Shown here: piece by piece, positions 18,292 through 26,927 of the stretch
How the letters are laid out: every line of letters begins with the position of its first letter
Position numbering within the stretch: position 1 is the stretch's first letter
Source: Spongospora subterranea
Taxonomy: Eukaryota > Endomyxa > Phytomyxea > Plasmodiophorida > Plasmodiophoridae
DNA: 34,135 nucleotides
Assembly: GCA_900404475.1 (NCBI GenBank)
Contig: OUQQ01000160.1
Location: 1 to 34,135 of the forward strand
Direction: 5' to 3'
Made by a program: the position numbers and the translations under genes
The notes under the pieces: generated by a model
Databases searched by the model: none
Told to the model about the DNA's origin: nothing
What the model saw: the letters and a program-made list of their open reading frames with translations, nothing else

Positions 18292-20166
18292 TCACGACAT
18301 AGGTACTTTCTGAACGAATAGCGATGGATATTGCTCCTGGAGTTCATTCTGAATCATGTACATTTCCTTGGCCATGACATCATAAAGCCGTTCCATCATT
18401 AACTGTTCAAACATGGGATCGCCATCATGATCAAATCTTTGCAATGTATTGATGCCTTCGGGGCTCAACAGGGCCACATACAGCAGCATGTCTTTGCTCA
18501 TAAATTCTTTGTAGAGAACCTGATCTTGATGAAGGTACTTTACTCCATTCGCGTCAGCAGCGCAAAAAGCGAACTTTTTGAACAAGATCCGGATTTGAAA
18601 GTAGAGATCTGGGTTTTGTAGTGGATTATAAGTTCCATCGCCTGATAACGAAGGTCTCGAATCTCCTCGATCCCATAATAAGTCAGTGAGGGTACCTGCA
18701 ATATCCCCTGATCCCTCCGACTCATCTTTATCACATAAATCTTGAATTGGTGGTAGCTCTTGAACTGTATTCAACTTGTTGAAGAGCGTTACTTTGCATT
18801 TGTCGACGAGTGGAGTATTGCCCTGAAGATAATCAATTGGCTCATTGACTGTGGCGATGGCTTTTACAATGCCGCGACACATCGCCAGCATACCATCAGA
18901 TTTCGAGTAATCAGATGGCCCGATGAACAATTTCTCGTTATTCATGAGTCGCCTTAGTCCAGTTTCGTTGTCGACAAAATTCCCCGAAGTAATGAGAATA
19001 TCGTGTATGACGGTGTCGTCGGCTGATAACGAATCAGAGTTTGAGTTGGATTGAACAGAAGATTGGCGAAACAGACAATCGAATATGAGGGACCCAATTG
19101 GATCGAACACCCGAATAATGGGACCGCTGTAGTCGAGGTTATAATGGATCTTGAACATCTCCATACTCATGGCCATAAAGACGAATTGCTTCAATTTTTC
19201 GACAGTCGCATTATCGAGGGTTTGAATCATTTTGATGCCATCAGGGCTGGACATGGCCACGAATATCATCATGTTCCGGGTCAGATATTTCTTATAGATG
19301 AGCTTATCATTATCATTAAACTCTGAACCACTGGCCTCGGCCGCGCCTTTAGCGAACATGGTGAATAGACGCTGAATTTGAATATAAAGATCTGGGTTGT
19401 TAAGAAAACTACCGGTTTCATCGTCTGAAGTCCCTTCATCGCCTGATATCTCGGAATGCAACTTCGTCTCAGTAGAATACATTTTGGATAACAGTTCTCT
19501 GCATGTGTCAACAAGATGAGGATTGCTTGAAAGATGGTCAATTGGATCATTAATTGTGTCCATGGCCTTTGAGATATTGATATACAGCTGAGTAATCCAA
19601 TCGGAAGAAAATCCATCATTTTGACTTGTTGCTAAAATCTTGACCGCCTCGAAGAAATGCATCAGAATAGATACATCATCAAGCGAAAGCTCATTGAGCA
19701 GACCAGAGAGCGCACTGTGTATGAACGTGCCGGCAAAAGGTGAAGAACCACGTGATTCTAGACTGGATTCATGAATTAGGCAATTGAAGACGAGGGTCTC
19801 AACAGGGGTGTCAAACACCCTATTCATAGGGTCGTTCACAGTGTGATCATCGTTATCATCATCATAAAAACCATCAGCAAATGACAATGCAGCTGATACA
19901 GTCTGAAGAGGTCTTGACTGACTCTTTACAAGTGGCGCTGAGAAGTCACAATTTGGTTGAGTGAGAAAAGCCCCGAATCGGATCCTCAGAGAAAAACCAA
20001 TTTGTGATGGAAACGGATTACGACCAGCGGGGAGAGTCTGATCGCTATGAGCGGGTGAAGCAAATCCCCTTTGTAGATTTTGTGTCAATACTGTGGACCC
20101 TGCAGATACTGATGAGATATATATCAGCACATACACCGATAACACGATATTTTTTATAGACATCAT
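18292..20166 (-). CDS. Secreted two-module protein, paralogue 3 (624 aa)
   Basis: A single-exon ORF. The frame is open upstream to 20247, but that extension has no ATG and would hide the signal peptide, so I chose ATG 20166. The signal peptide is residues 1-22 ('IKNIVLSVYVLIYISSVSA'). The linker is 'STVLTQNLQRGFASPAHSDQ', then 'YDDDNDD'. Module 1 (about 115-345) has 'NDPIDHL', 'NNPDLYIQIQRLFTMFAKGA' and 'KKYLTRNMMIFVAMSSPDGI'. Module 2 (about 346-624) has 'IRVFDPIGSLIFDCLF', 'NEPIDYLQGNTPLVDKC', 'LSGDGTYNPLQNPDLYFQIR' and 'KEFMSKDMLLYVALLSPEGI'. It is the closest paralogue of the gene at 26928. No enzyme motif is visible; the function is not known to me. Confidence 0.85.
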   Translation of the reverse strand: MMSIKNIVLSVYVLIYISSVSAGSTVLTQNLQRGFASPAHSDQTLPAGRNPFPSQIGFSLRIRFGAFLTQPNCDFSAPLVKSQSRPLQTVSAALSFADGFYDDDNDDHTVNDPMNRVFDTPVETLVFNCLIHESSLESRGSSPFAGTFIHSALSGLLNELSLDDVSILMHFFEAVKILATSQNDGFSSDWITQLYINISKAMDTINDPIDHLSSNPHLVDTCRELLSKMYSTETKLHSEISGDEGTSDDETGSFLNNPDLYIQIQRLFTMFAKGAAEASGSEFNDNDKLIYKKYLTRNMMIFVAMSSPDGIKMIQTLDNATVEKLKQFVFMAMSMEMFKIHYNLDYSGPIIRVFDPIGSLIFDCLFRQSSVQSNSNSDSLSADDTVIHDILITSGNFVDNETGLRRLMNNEKLFIGPSDYSKSDGMLAMCRGIVKAIATVNEPIDYLQGNTPLVDKCKVTLFNKLNTVQELPPIQDLCDKDESEGSGDIAGTLTDLLWDRGDSRPSLSGDGTYNPLQNPDLYFQIRILFKKFAFCAADANGVKYLHQDQVLYKEFMSKDMLLYVALLSPEGINTLQRFDHDGDPMFEQLMMERLYDVMAKEMYMIQNELQEQYPSLFVQKVPMS

Positions 20167-20459
20167 CACCTGCGATACCAGCCAAGAATACGGGACGTGT
20201 CTGACCGAAAATGGTGACAGTAGTCCGACGGGGTTCCGGCTCCGCAATTCGCAGAAAATAACGTCCCGTGACCCCTTGTACCTTTCGCTGTCATTTACAG
20301 AATAGATAGATTTACAGGGTTTTTTTTTGTCACTCTTTTCTAAGGGCCTACCTACTGATTGTTGTCAAACTGCCATGGTGATGAGCGACACGGATTCAAC
20401 CACATGAATTCGCAATTGCGTTTCCATGAATCTATTGGCCTTGGGTCATCCGCGTTTAC

Positions 20460-20708
20460 AGAATGATGGTTTCGGCTCGTCATATTGCTTTGCTCTCAAA
20501 GTCGAGATTGATCCAATCAGCAACAGCACCTGTACTCGCTGCAGTCGGGCTATTTGAGCTGTCTGGCGCCGTTCTTTCACAAATTGCCAACGTTCACTAA
20601 AGCGAATGAAACTTTCCTGGCTAGTCAAACAATGATTAGATCGATGCGTCTTAGACTCAGATAATTTTTCAATCTGCCTTGTGAAATCTGAATAAACTGA
20701 TCGTGTCC
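20460..20708 (-). repeat. Upstream duplicated block of secreted gene 3
   Basis: From 'AATGATGGTTTCGGCTCGT' to 'CTGAATAAACTGATCGTGT', this block aligns in order with 29102-29542. Shared pieces include 'AGCAACAGCA', 'CTCACAAATT'-like DNA and 'GATCGATGCGTCTT'-like DNA. It lies about 300-540 bp upstream of the start codon and is part of the unit duplicated between paralogues 3 and 4. Confidence 0.7.
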
Positions 20709-22095
20709 TTTTTTGACGCTTTCTGTGCAGCCTGTTTCTTCTTCACCCTATTGCTGATGTGGAAACAACTGCAGATATCATTAGGGCAAAAATTGACCAT
20801 GCACCGTGTCCTTCTTTTTCAAACTACAGCATGAAAAACGAAAGATGTAGACTAAACCATTACCTGAATGGCGATGATCAAATTCAGTCACTTCCCAAAT
20901 TACCCAAATAGAGATTAGGTTCACACCATACCATGTTAATCAATGCCGCACAGGCTAATCAATAGGGCGCGGGCTGGTCATGGCAGATGCAGACCGACGA
21001 CACCTCAGCAAGATTGGATCAGAAGACACCAGAAAATTGGTGCATTTACTGTGATAAACATCGAACACCAAGCACACCTTGCGAAAAATAAAAAACCGTC
21101 TTGATAAAGGCAGACGAATTATGCAATTCACGCGCAGGGTCAGAGTCCAACATAGCAATCGGTATCCAGGAAAGGCCATGACGGCCATCCTTCGCGAAGC
21201 TGAAAGATCAGGCTCCTGGTACACCAAATGCATTTAATTGAAATAAAGCCGCTTCCTGAAATGTTAATCGATGAAGAAAATGTGCCCCTTGTTATATCAG
21301 ACGATGCACAAAATGGATGGGTATTCATGTTCAACTCTAAGATCGTTGAATCGACCCTCACCGATTTTTAGCATTCTCGATTCCTGGGAGTCCTTACGGA
21401 AGCAGGATTTAGCCAGCGAATGTTCGCTGGTCATCGAAGGTACAATTGCCGTTCTGTCGACAACTTCAAAGTCTGTTCATTGCTGGGGCAAAATGTCCTG
21501 TCGATAAATAACACTGCCACAACCACAGCGGATGGTGTAAGAGCAGTTATCTTGCACCCTTAACAATCTCAACCGTTGTTGAAATGATTCAATGCAAACG
21601 GACCGTCGCTTTATTCTCCACATTTTGATACTTTTCCGCCATATCGCCATCGAACCTGTATGTTGAGACGGACACGTCGGTCATGAGTTATGACAGTTTG
21701 GGTGTTAACCGCGGGTGTTTGAATCAAACTTTGTTGTAGGAGAAATGCGTGCCTAATGTTCGTGCTGACCTGTCCCATGATCGAAGTGATTCAAATGGGC
21801 GCCCCAATGCTCGTGCTGACGTGTCGGATCATCGGAGTGATAGAATTCAGGCATCCTTTCTTAAAACTCCTGTTATCGAGATTACTTTCGAACTCCTAAA
21901 CACATCATCTTCGACAAGAACTCCGGATGATAACTCCATTGAGATACACTTGAGTGTACATTAACAATATTTTATTCCAACAAACTCGATGACCAGTCAA
22001 TATATTTTCGGCTGAATCTCCCAGTCAGAATGTGACCAGCTTTTTCTCGAGCCCAAGTAATTAACCAGTCTTTTCTAGCCCCCCATTGTTTTTAT
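20709..22095. other. Stretch without a recognised gene
   Basis: About 1.4 kb. The plus strand from ATG 21263 stays open for 35 codons ('MLIDEENVPLVISDDAQNGW'), then hits a stop, and coding-like sequence continues in shifted frames to about 21530. This may be a decayed gene or transposon, but I recognise no family. A near-repeat 'CGTGCTGACSTGTCS' occurs twice at about 21760 and 21812. Confidence 0.3.
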
Positions 22096-22379
22096 ATGTT
22101 TGTTATCATCACATCGCTGATGATCGTTGTTTCTGGAGTCGCTGCCGTCGGCATTTGTTTGTGTTGGATCTGTGTTTATGACCGCCATCAGCGGAGAAAC
22201 CAAGCTCAGGCCGACCTGTTGCAGCGCAGCAACGAAGCTCAGGCGCGGCGCAGCAAAGAGGCTCAGGCCGACCTGTTGGAGCAAAGAGCCGACCGGTTGT
22301 TTGCTATCTTATTCATTCCCCTTCTAATTTTTTTGATTTTCTTTACAGAGACCGGCGCGAAAGGGACCAGTTAGGATAG
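22096..22379 (+). CDS. Small membrane protein with charged repeat, probable two-exon gene
   Basis: ATG 22096 opens a hydrophobic helix of about 27 residues ('IITSLMIVVSGVAAVGICLC'), then a basic stop-transfer 'DRHQRRNQ', then repeats 'AQADLLQRSNE', 'AQARRSKE', 'AQADLLEQRAD' likely to form a helix or coiled coil. Unspliced, the ORF is 92 aa and ends at 22374 with a second hydrophobic segment. However 22296-22348 has a GTTGTT start, TTCTAAT and TTTACAG, like the MFS intron. Splicing replaces that segment with 'RDRRERDQLG' and a stop at 22377-22379, giving 76 aa and extending the charged tail. A further exon may begin after TTTTAG at 22542. I recognise no family; it may be a single-pass protein with a cytoplasmic coil. 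Confidence 0.4.
22204..22284 (+). repeat. 57-bp direct repeat within the small membrane protein
   Basis: GCTCAGGCCGACCTGTTG occurs at 22204 and at 22261, with a shortened GCTCAGG copy at 22237. It codes the AQADLL-type peptide repeat. Confidence 0.75.
22296..22348 (+). other. Candidate 53-nt intron
   Basis: GTTGTTTG at the 5' end, TTCTAAT in the middle and CTTTACAG at the 3' end, very like the MFS intron at 3545-3593. The encoded second hydrophobic segment of the unspliced ORF ('LFAILFIPLLIFLIFF') would be intron sequence. Confidence 0.45.
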
Positions 22380-22886
22380 GTATCTTCACAGGTGAAGGTG
22401 TTCTGATTGCCCATTGCATAGGATTATAACCTTGGCACTAATGCTGGATCATGGTCCTCGCGATGTGATCCTAAATGGCCTGCTAGAACAAGAGTGTACC
22501 GATGTTGTTTAATATTGTTCATCTGTTTTATCTGTGTTTTAGTACAACACCCACAGCAGCAGCAGCAGCGTCAAGAGGCCGAAAGCACTGATAGATAAAC
22601 AAACTTCCGAATGGCACTGTAATTTATTCACTATTTAGCTTCTAACTATGGTTAATGGCAGCCGCTCTCTTCGTCGAGGAGTTGGCCACATTTGAGCCAA
22701 CACGAGGCGCCGGTGTTGTTTTTACTTGGTATGGTCTTGATTCACGTCAGGACAGACTTCAACAAAACCTTCTATCGGAACATTGATCATTTCATACAAT
22801 AAAAACGAGAAATGAACCTCGATTACCGGTGATTCCTTTTTTGCAAGAATAAACTTATTTATTGACATCGTATATATGTGTCTATG
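22380..22886. other. Stretch without a proven gene; (CAG)5 tract
   Basis: A CAG-repeat of five units lies at 22554-22568, just after a good splice acceptor (TTTTAG, ending 22542). In one frame it reads QHPQQQQQRQEAESTDR and a stop, which could be a last exon of the small gene upstream. I see no matching donor that keeps the frame. Confidence 0.25.
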
Positions 22887-23030
22887 TACTTGTGTCTACT
22901 CCGGTCTCTGACATTATTCCATATAATTCTCCCGCTCTTCGTCAAGCAATCAGTCAATTCCATCGCCGATATCCCGACAGACCGAATTGGGGTTAAAAGG
23001 GGGAGGTAGTGTCAGGTCCCCTGTAGCGTC
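22887..23030 (+). mobile_element. Possible 3' end of a Ty3/gypsy-like retroelement
   Basis: A frame ending at TAA 22994-22996 closes with 'AISQFHRRYPDRPNWG', like the tail of a chromodomain at the end of Ty3/gypsy pol. It is followed at once by a polypurine run AAAAGGGGGAGG (22995-23006) and TGTCAGG (23010), which would be the start of the 3' LTR. I cannot find the other LTR end or a 5' LTR. The upstream part of the frame is not recognisable. Confidence 0.35.
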
Positions 23031-24738
23031 GTAAGGCTTCAACAAGCACGGTTAAAAAGAGAAGGTTGTTTATCAATAAAAAATGGGGGAAAACCAATGT
23101 ATGGTAAACCCTGTTCAATCATGTCGATTTACTGGGTGGGCGGGATTTCCTGGAACCTCTCAAAGTGATTCGCCATTTCTGGTACCTTCGTGCTTTGAAC
23201 AAGTCCATCTTTTCCTATCAAGGAGTGTCGAACATTTGAGGACGTCGACATACATGCCCAGTTGCTCAGAAGCTGGCATTTCAAATATCTCCCCAAAAAA
23301 CTTCATGGGGGACGTGCTGGATGATGGCCTGGGGCATGCGACATTAGAGCTAGGGAAGTAGTTTTATCAGCACCGAACTGTGAAGCGTTGCTTTCGATAA
23401 CCATCATCATTAACACAGCAATCAGATCAAATCGAACAACGGGTGGTGGATTACCTCACTTGTTTCGACAGTTTCATAGAGTACTTGGGCTACAGCACAT
23501 GTATTCAAGTTCTCCAGAGCCAATCCACAAAAACTACAATCCTTCGCGAAAGCACCCGAAAGACTTGAAAATATTACCAGATTGCTCTATAACATACAAT
23601 GTTGCAAAGGACTAGGATGCGTTCTTTACCTTGGTGGACAGACTTGCAAAAGCTCACCTCTTCTTCAAATAGCACGAGAAAATGGGAAAGAAATTCAAAA
23701 CATTCAACCAAATTCGCAGTTTGGCAATAGTTACAACAAAGAAACAATGCCAAAGGCCATATACCGGAAGACATAAAGAAAAATTCGCAAGTTAACTGGG
23801 CCAATTAAAGACTGCCGAGGTGCCGTCCAAATATGTCCAGCACCACACAACGGGAGGGCACTTTTGCTACTTTGTAGCTGAACGAGATCGAACGAGATCA
23901 GCAGTCACGACGAGTTTAAGAAGAACGGTCCAAACTGGACACGGTTTTCCCAATCTGGAAAGCGCCTCAGGACGTGTCTCGAGTGGTGAAATATGCAGAT
24001 CAAAGGCGCATTGATAACATCAGGTTAGGGTGATGTTTAAGCGGATTATGGACCCGCTGGATCGTGTCTGTAAGGCCATCAGCTCGCTTGCATTCGCTGC
24101 GTATTTTGAATTTGAAGGCAAAAGTCTTCGAGGATTATCAGATTTCCGATGATTTTCATTGGCCATCTGTGTTGAGAATCCACAATTCGCAAAAATCGTT
24201 TTTTCATGGTAGAGCACAGCCGTGATGATATCTTGATTCCAAAAGGAGAAGCTCCGATCATTCTTGTGAATGACATCTGGCAAACCTCGGGAAAACAACT
24301 CTCAATCCCATCCACTTCACTTCAAGCCAGAAAAATGATCATCGATCATATGGGAACGTTCGTACACAACTTATTCCAATTTCCCCCAACTCTGATATAG
24401 GACATTTCAAGAATTGCATTGTTTTGAGGTCAGGGATCCGTCGAACCATTTTTTCTACTATTCATGAGACCGCGTCCAATAAAATCTGACATTCTCGAAA
24501 ATTCAGGACGATCAAGTTATGTTCTCTGGGATGATCACCGTGGCATCGTTTTGGAACTCGTTAACGGATCAAGGTTCACATAGCTAAGTAGTTCAAGAAT
24601 TGTTTTTGTGCTTCATATCCAACAGAATCTCCTCCCGCCTATATTCCTTTTGCTAGCGGAGCTGTTCAGGTTTAAAACCCGCGACATTCTCTGTTTATTG
24701 AAATCAGAATCATCCCAATTCAGTCGCCCTTTCCAGGA
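23031..24738. other. Relic-rich stretch without an intact gene
   Basis: Plus-strand ORFs at 23083-23361 and 23388-23615 have no clear family. At 23616-23664 one frame reads 'DAFFTLVDRLAKAHLF', which resembles the Ty3/gypsy integrase core ('VVVDRLTKMAHF'), bounded by stops. Between 24200 and 24400 a 64-codon plus-strand ORF shows no motif. I take this as decayed retroelement DNA plus unassigned sequence. Confidence 0.3.
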
Positions 24739-25125
24739 ATGATCAAGTTTGATTCCTTGGAAGATGTGGTGTTCAGCCATAAGGTTCGTCATCGTATTGG
24801 ATTCGCACCGTTTGCCATATTTTCAGATCTAGGGCCTAACTCTCTCATGACAGGCACTTTCATATCTCCCCTCGACCAGAGTTTCGAAATTTCAATCATG
24901 GCAGAGCATTTAGCAACCAATACCAGTTCCGTGCTTGTTGCTACTGATCGAGATCTCGTGCAAGCCGCAGATCGCATCTCTCATCAGCGACACCTGCACC
25001 ACAAGTCCCGTTCACAACGAATGACAAGTAAGTTGAGTAAGAGTGCGTCTGGACAACTGGACAAGGCCAGCGCAGATTGTGACATCGTTAATGACAAAAT
25101 CTATGTATTTCATGATCAAGAATGA
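24739..25125 (+). CDS. Hypothetical protein, 128 aa
   Basis: An ATG-started ORF with a hydrophobic patch ('GFAPFAIFSDLGPNSLMTGT') followed by a Ser/Lys/Arg-rich tail. I recognise no domain. It has no clear splice sites or neighbours that would support expression, and it may be part of an older decayed gene running from about 24200 to 25300 in several frames. Confidence 0.2.
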   Translation: MIKFDSLEDVVFSHKVRHRIGFAPFAIFSDLGPNSLMTGTFISPLDQSFEISIMAEHLATNTSSVLVATDRDLVQAADRISHQRHLHHKSRSQRMTSKLSKSASGQLDKASADCDIVNDKIYVFHDQE

Positions 25126-25597
25126 ATCTGCCGAAGTGCACCATCAACGCTTGAAGTATTATACGACGATGCCATTCTGACAATGACGGTTGATCTTCAT
25201 CGCGAATATCTTTCTTATGAAAGGAGCCTATATGTTCGGTAGTGTCTTCTCTCCCGAGATTCCAGTCTCTCCACTCTAAAACCTTAAGTACAATCACAAA
25301 TTAGTGATAATTATTAAGTGACTGTATAAGGTGGGAGGAAGTCTGGCAATCCACCCATCCCAACAACGTTGAGGACTTCCCGGCGAGAATTACAGCTATG
25401 AATCTAAATTCTAAGGCAAAATTGAACCCACCAGCAATGAGATTGGCTCTCAGTTCTCTACATTTGATTTCGTGTTGGATCTCTCAAAGGAACGTACGCG
25501 TTCTGTTGGATTTTGTCGAATTGATCAACTGAATTGAATATATCGCATGCCTTTATTCCAGAACAAAAAATTCTAAAGACGCACACGGGGGCATTTA
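25126..25597. other. Stretch without a recognised gene
   Basis: Only short open frames. Nothing recognisable. Confidence 0.3.
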
Positions 25598-26525
25598 CTA
25601 AACCCCGGCGCGATGATTGTCGCCTGGAACAGCACTAGCCTTGACGCACGCCGAACATTTGCGTTTCTTACGCCGAATCAACGATAATCTGTTGAAAATC
25701 AACCACTTGAATACACCAACATGGTTTCCGTTTTTTGATCTTTTATATGAGCCCATACAGTACCTGTTAATATCATCCGAACCACTGTCTCTTTTCCTAG
25801 GAAGAAGCACTGGAACAGTTAGAGACGCCTCTGATGACAGACTTGCCCAGGCAATCAACATCGGTAAACGGCATGCGGTGGTGTTATGGGGACCATCAAC
25901 GATGGTGAAGCCGCCATAAACTGTGGCGTATTGCGACATTGAACAGTCTGAACCATAGGTAAACAAAATGATGAGATAACGAAATACTGATGATTGACAC
26001 CTGCACGTCCTCCAGCAGCCCCAAGATCATAGCCCGCTTCCATGAACTTGGTCATACAATCCGGATCTTGCCGAAATGCGATTCTTTTCCGCGTCGGATT
26101 GACCTGGACAAGAGGCCAGTCGAATGATTTTTACCAGGAGTTCATCCCTACATAATTTCCCTAATCTGATTAGATGGGTTTTCAGTAATCTTATATACTG
26201 TAGACGTGCAAGCAATGAATACCTTGGACAACGGTGAATTGTAGCGAGCAAAACTATGAATTAATTCACGCTCGCTTGCATTCAGATCCACGTCAAGAGT
26301 TACTTGTTTCAGTCCACCGACGGGAGTTATATTACAATTATCAATCTCATGATTGTGGTCTTGGCAGCTGCTCGTGATAATGTATTTTGAAAAGGGTCTA
26401 TCAAAGGTAAAACTCATTGACCAAGTACAAGTTGACTTGATCCCCCTTTTTTTCCGTTTTGACAACGGGGTCTTTGAATGTGCAATAAAGATTTGAGCGC
26501 TGCTAGACTTTAACGCCCGGGACAT
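25598..26525 (-). pseudogene. Mutator-like (MULE) transposase relic with a FAR1-like finger
   Basis: The minus strand begins at 26525 with a basic segment ('SKRKKRGIKSTCTWSMSF') and 'KYIITSSCQDHNHEI', the C-x-H-N-H pattern of FAR1/MULE N-terminal zinc fingers. After two frameshifts come 'CMTKFMEAGYDLGAAGGR' (about 26040) and then 'YGGFTIVDGPHNTTACRLPM' (about 25890), which matches the MULE domain signature 'DGTHNTTKYNLPL' containing the first catalytic Asp. The rest of the domain is lost. Terminal inverted repeats were not found. Confidence 0.6.
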
Positions 26526-26901
26526 GGATCGGATGGGGATTATCCTTGGTGAAAAAGTGTGGGTTTACGCCAACCCGGAATGCGATTCTGGAAGGAATTT
26601 GAGTTTACATGGATTTGCTTCGGTGGTTGACGATATTTCAAATGATATCAACAAGTTTTTGAACACGCCTCCTCATGATCCTATTTTCGAACAAAGTTTT
26701 TCCCTCATTTCTTTTCAAAAGTGGACTGGTTTGCAACTTCCCTGCCACAGCATTACCGCCTCACTACAGCTCGACCTGTTTAGCCCGATTATGATACACT
26801 GGTCACACGTTGAGCAGTGTCAGGAGGACCCTGGCGCAACGGGCGTACCATCATGAGAACTCAAAGAAAACAGAGTTGGCGAAAATGTGATGGGGAATTC
26901 A
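26526..26901. other. Region between the MULE relic and secreted gene 4
   Basis: A 110-codon plus-strand ORF (26524-26856) overlaps the start of the MULE reading on the other strand. It has no motif, and I take it as chance. Confidence 0.3.
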
Positions 26902-26916
26902 GTGTATTGTGATGAA
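26902..26916 (-). promoter_or_regulatory. Conserved 3'-flank motif of secreted gene 4
   Basis: Plus-strand GTGTATTGTGATGAA lies 12-26 nt past the stop, identical to the motif after secreted gene 1. Confidence 0.4.
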
Positions 26917-26927
26917 ACCACATTTCA

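Noticed and set aside
19051..19326. Plus-strand ORF of 91 codons inside secreted gene 3
   Set aside because: Antisense shadow of the coding region; a matching shadow appears in gene 4 (27690-28055) because the genes are paralogous.
20167..20247. 27-codon N-terminal extension of secreted gene 3
   Set aside because: It has no ATG and would place the signal peptide internally; the ATG at 20166 aligns with the starts of the other paralogues.
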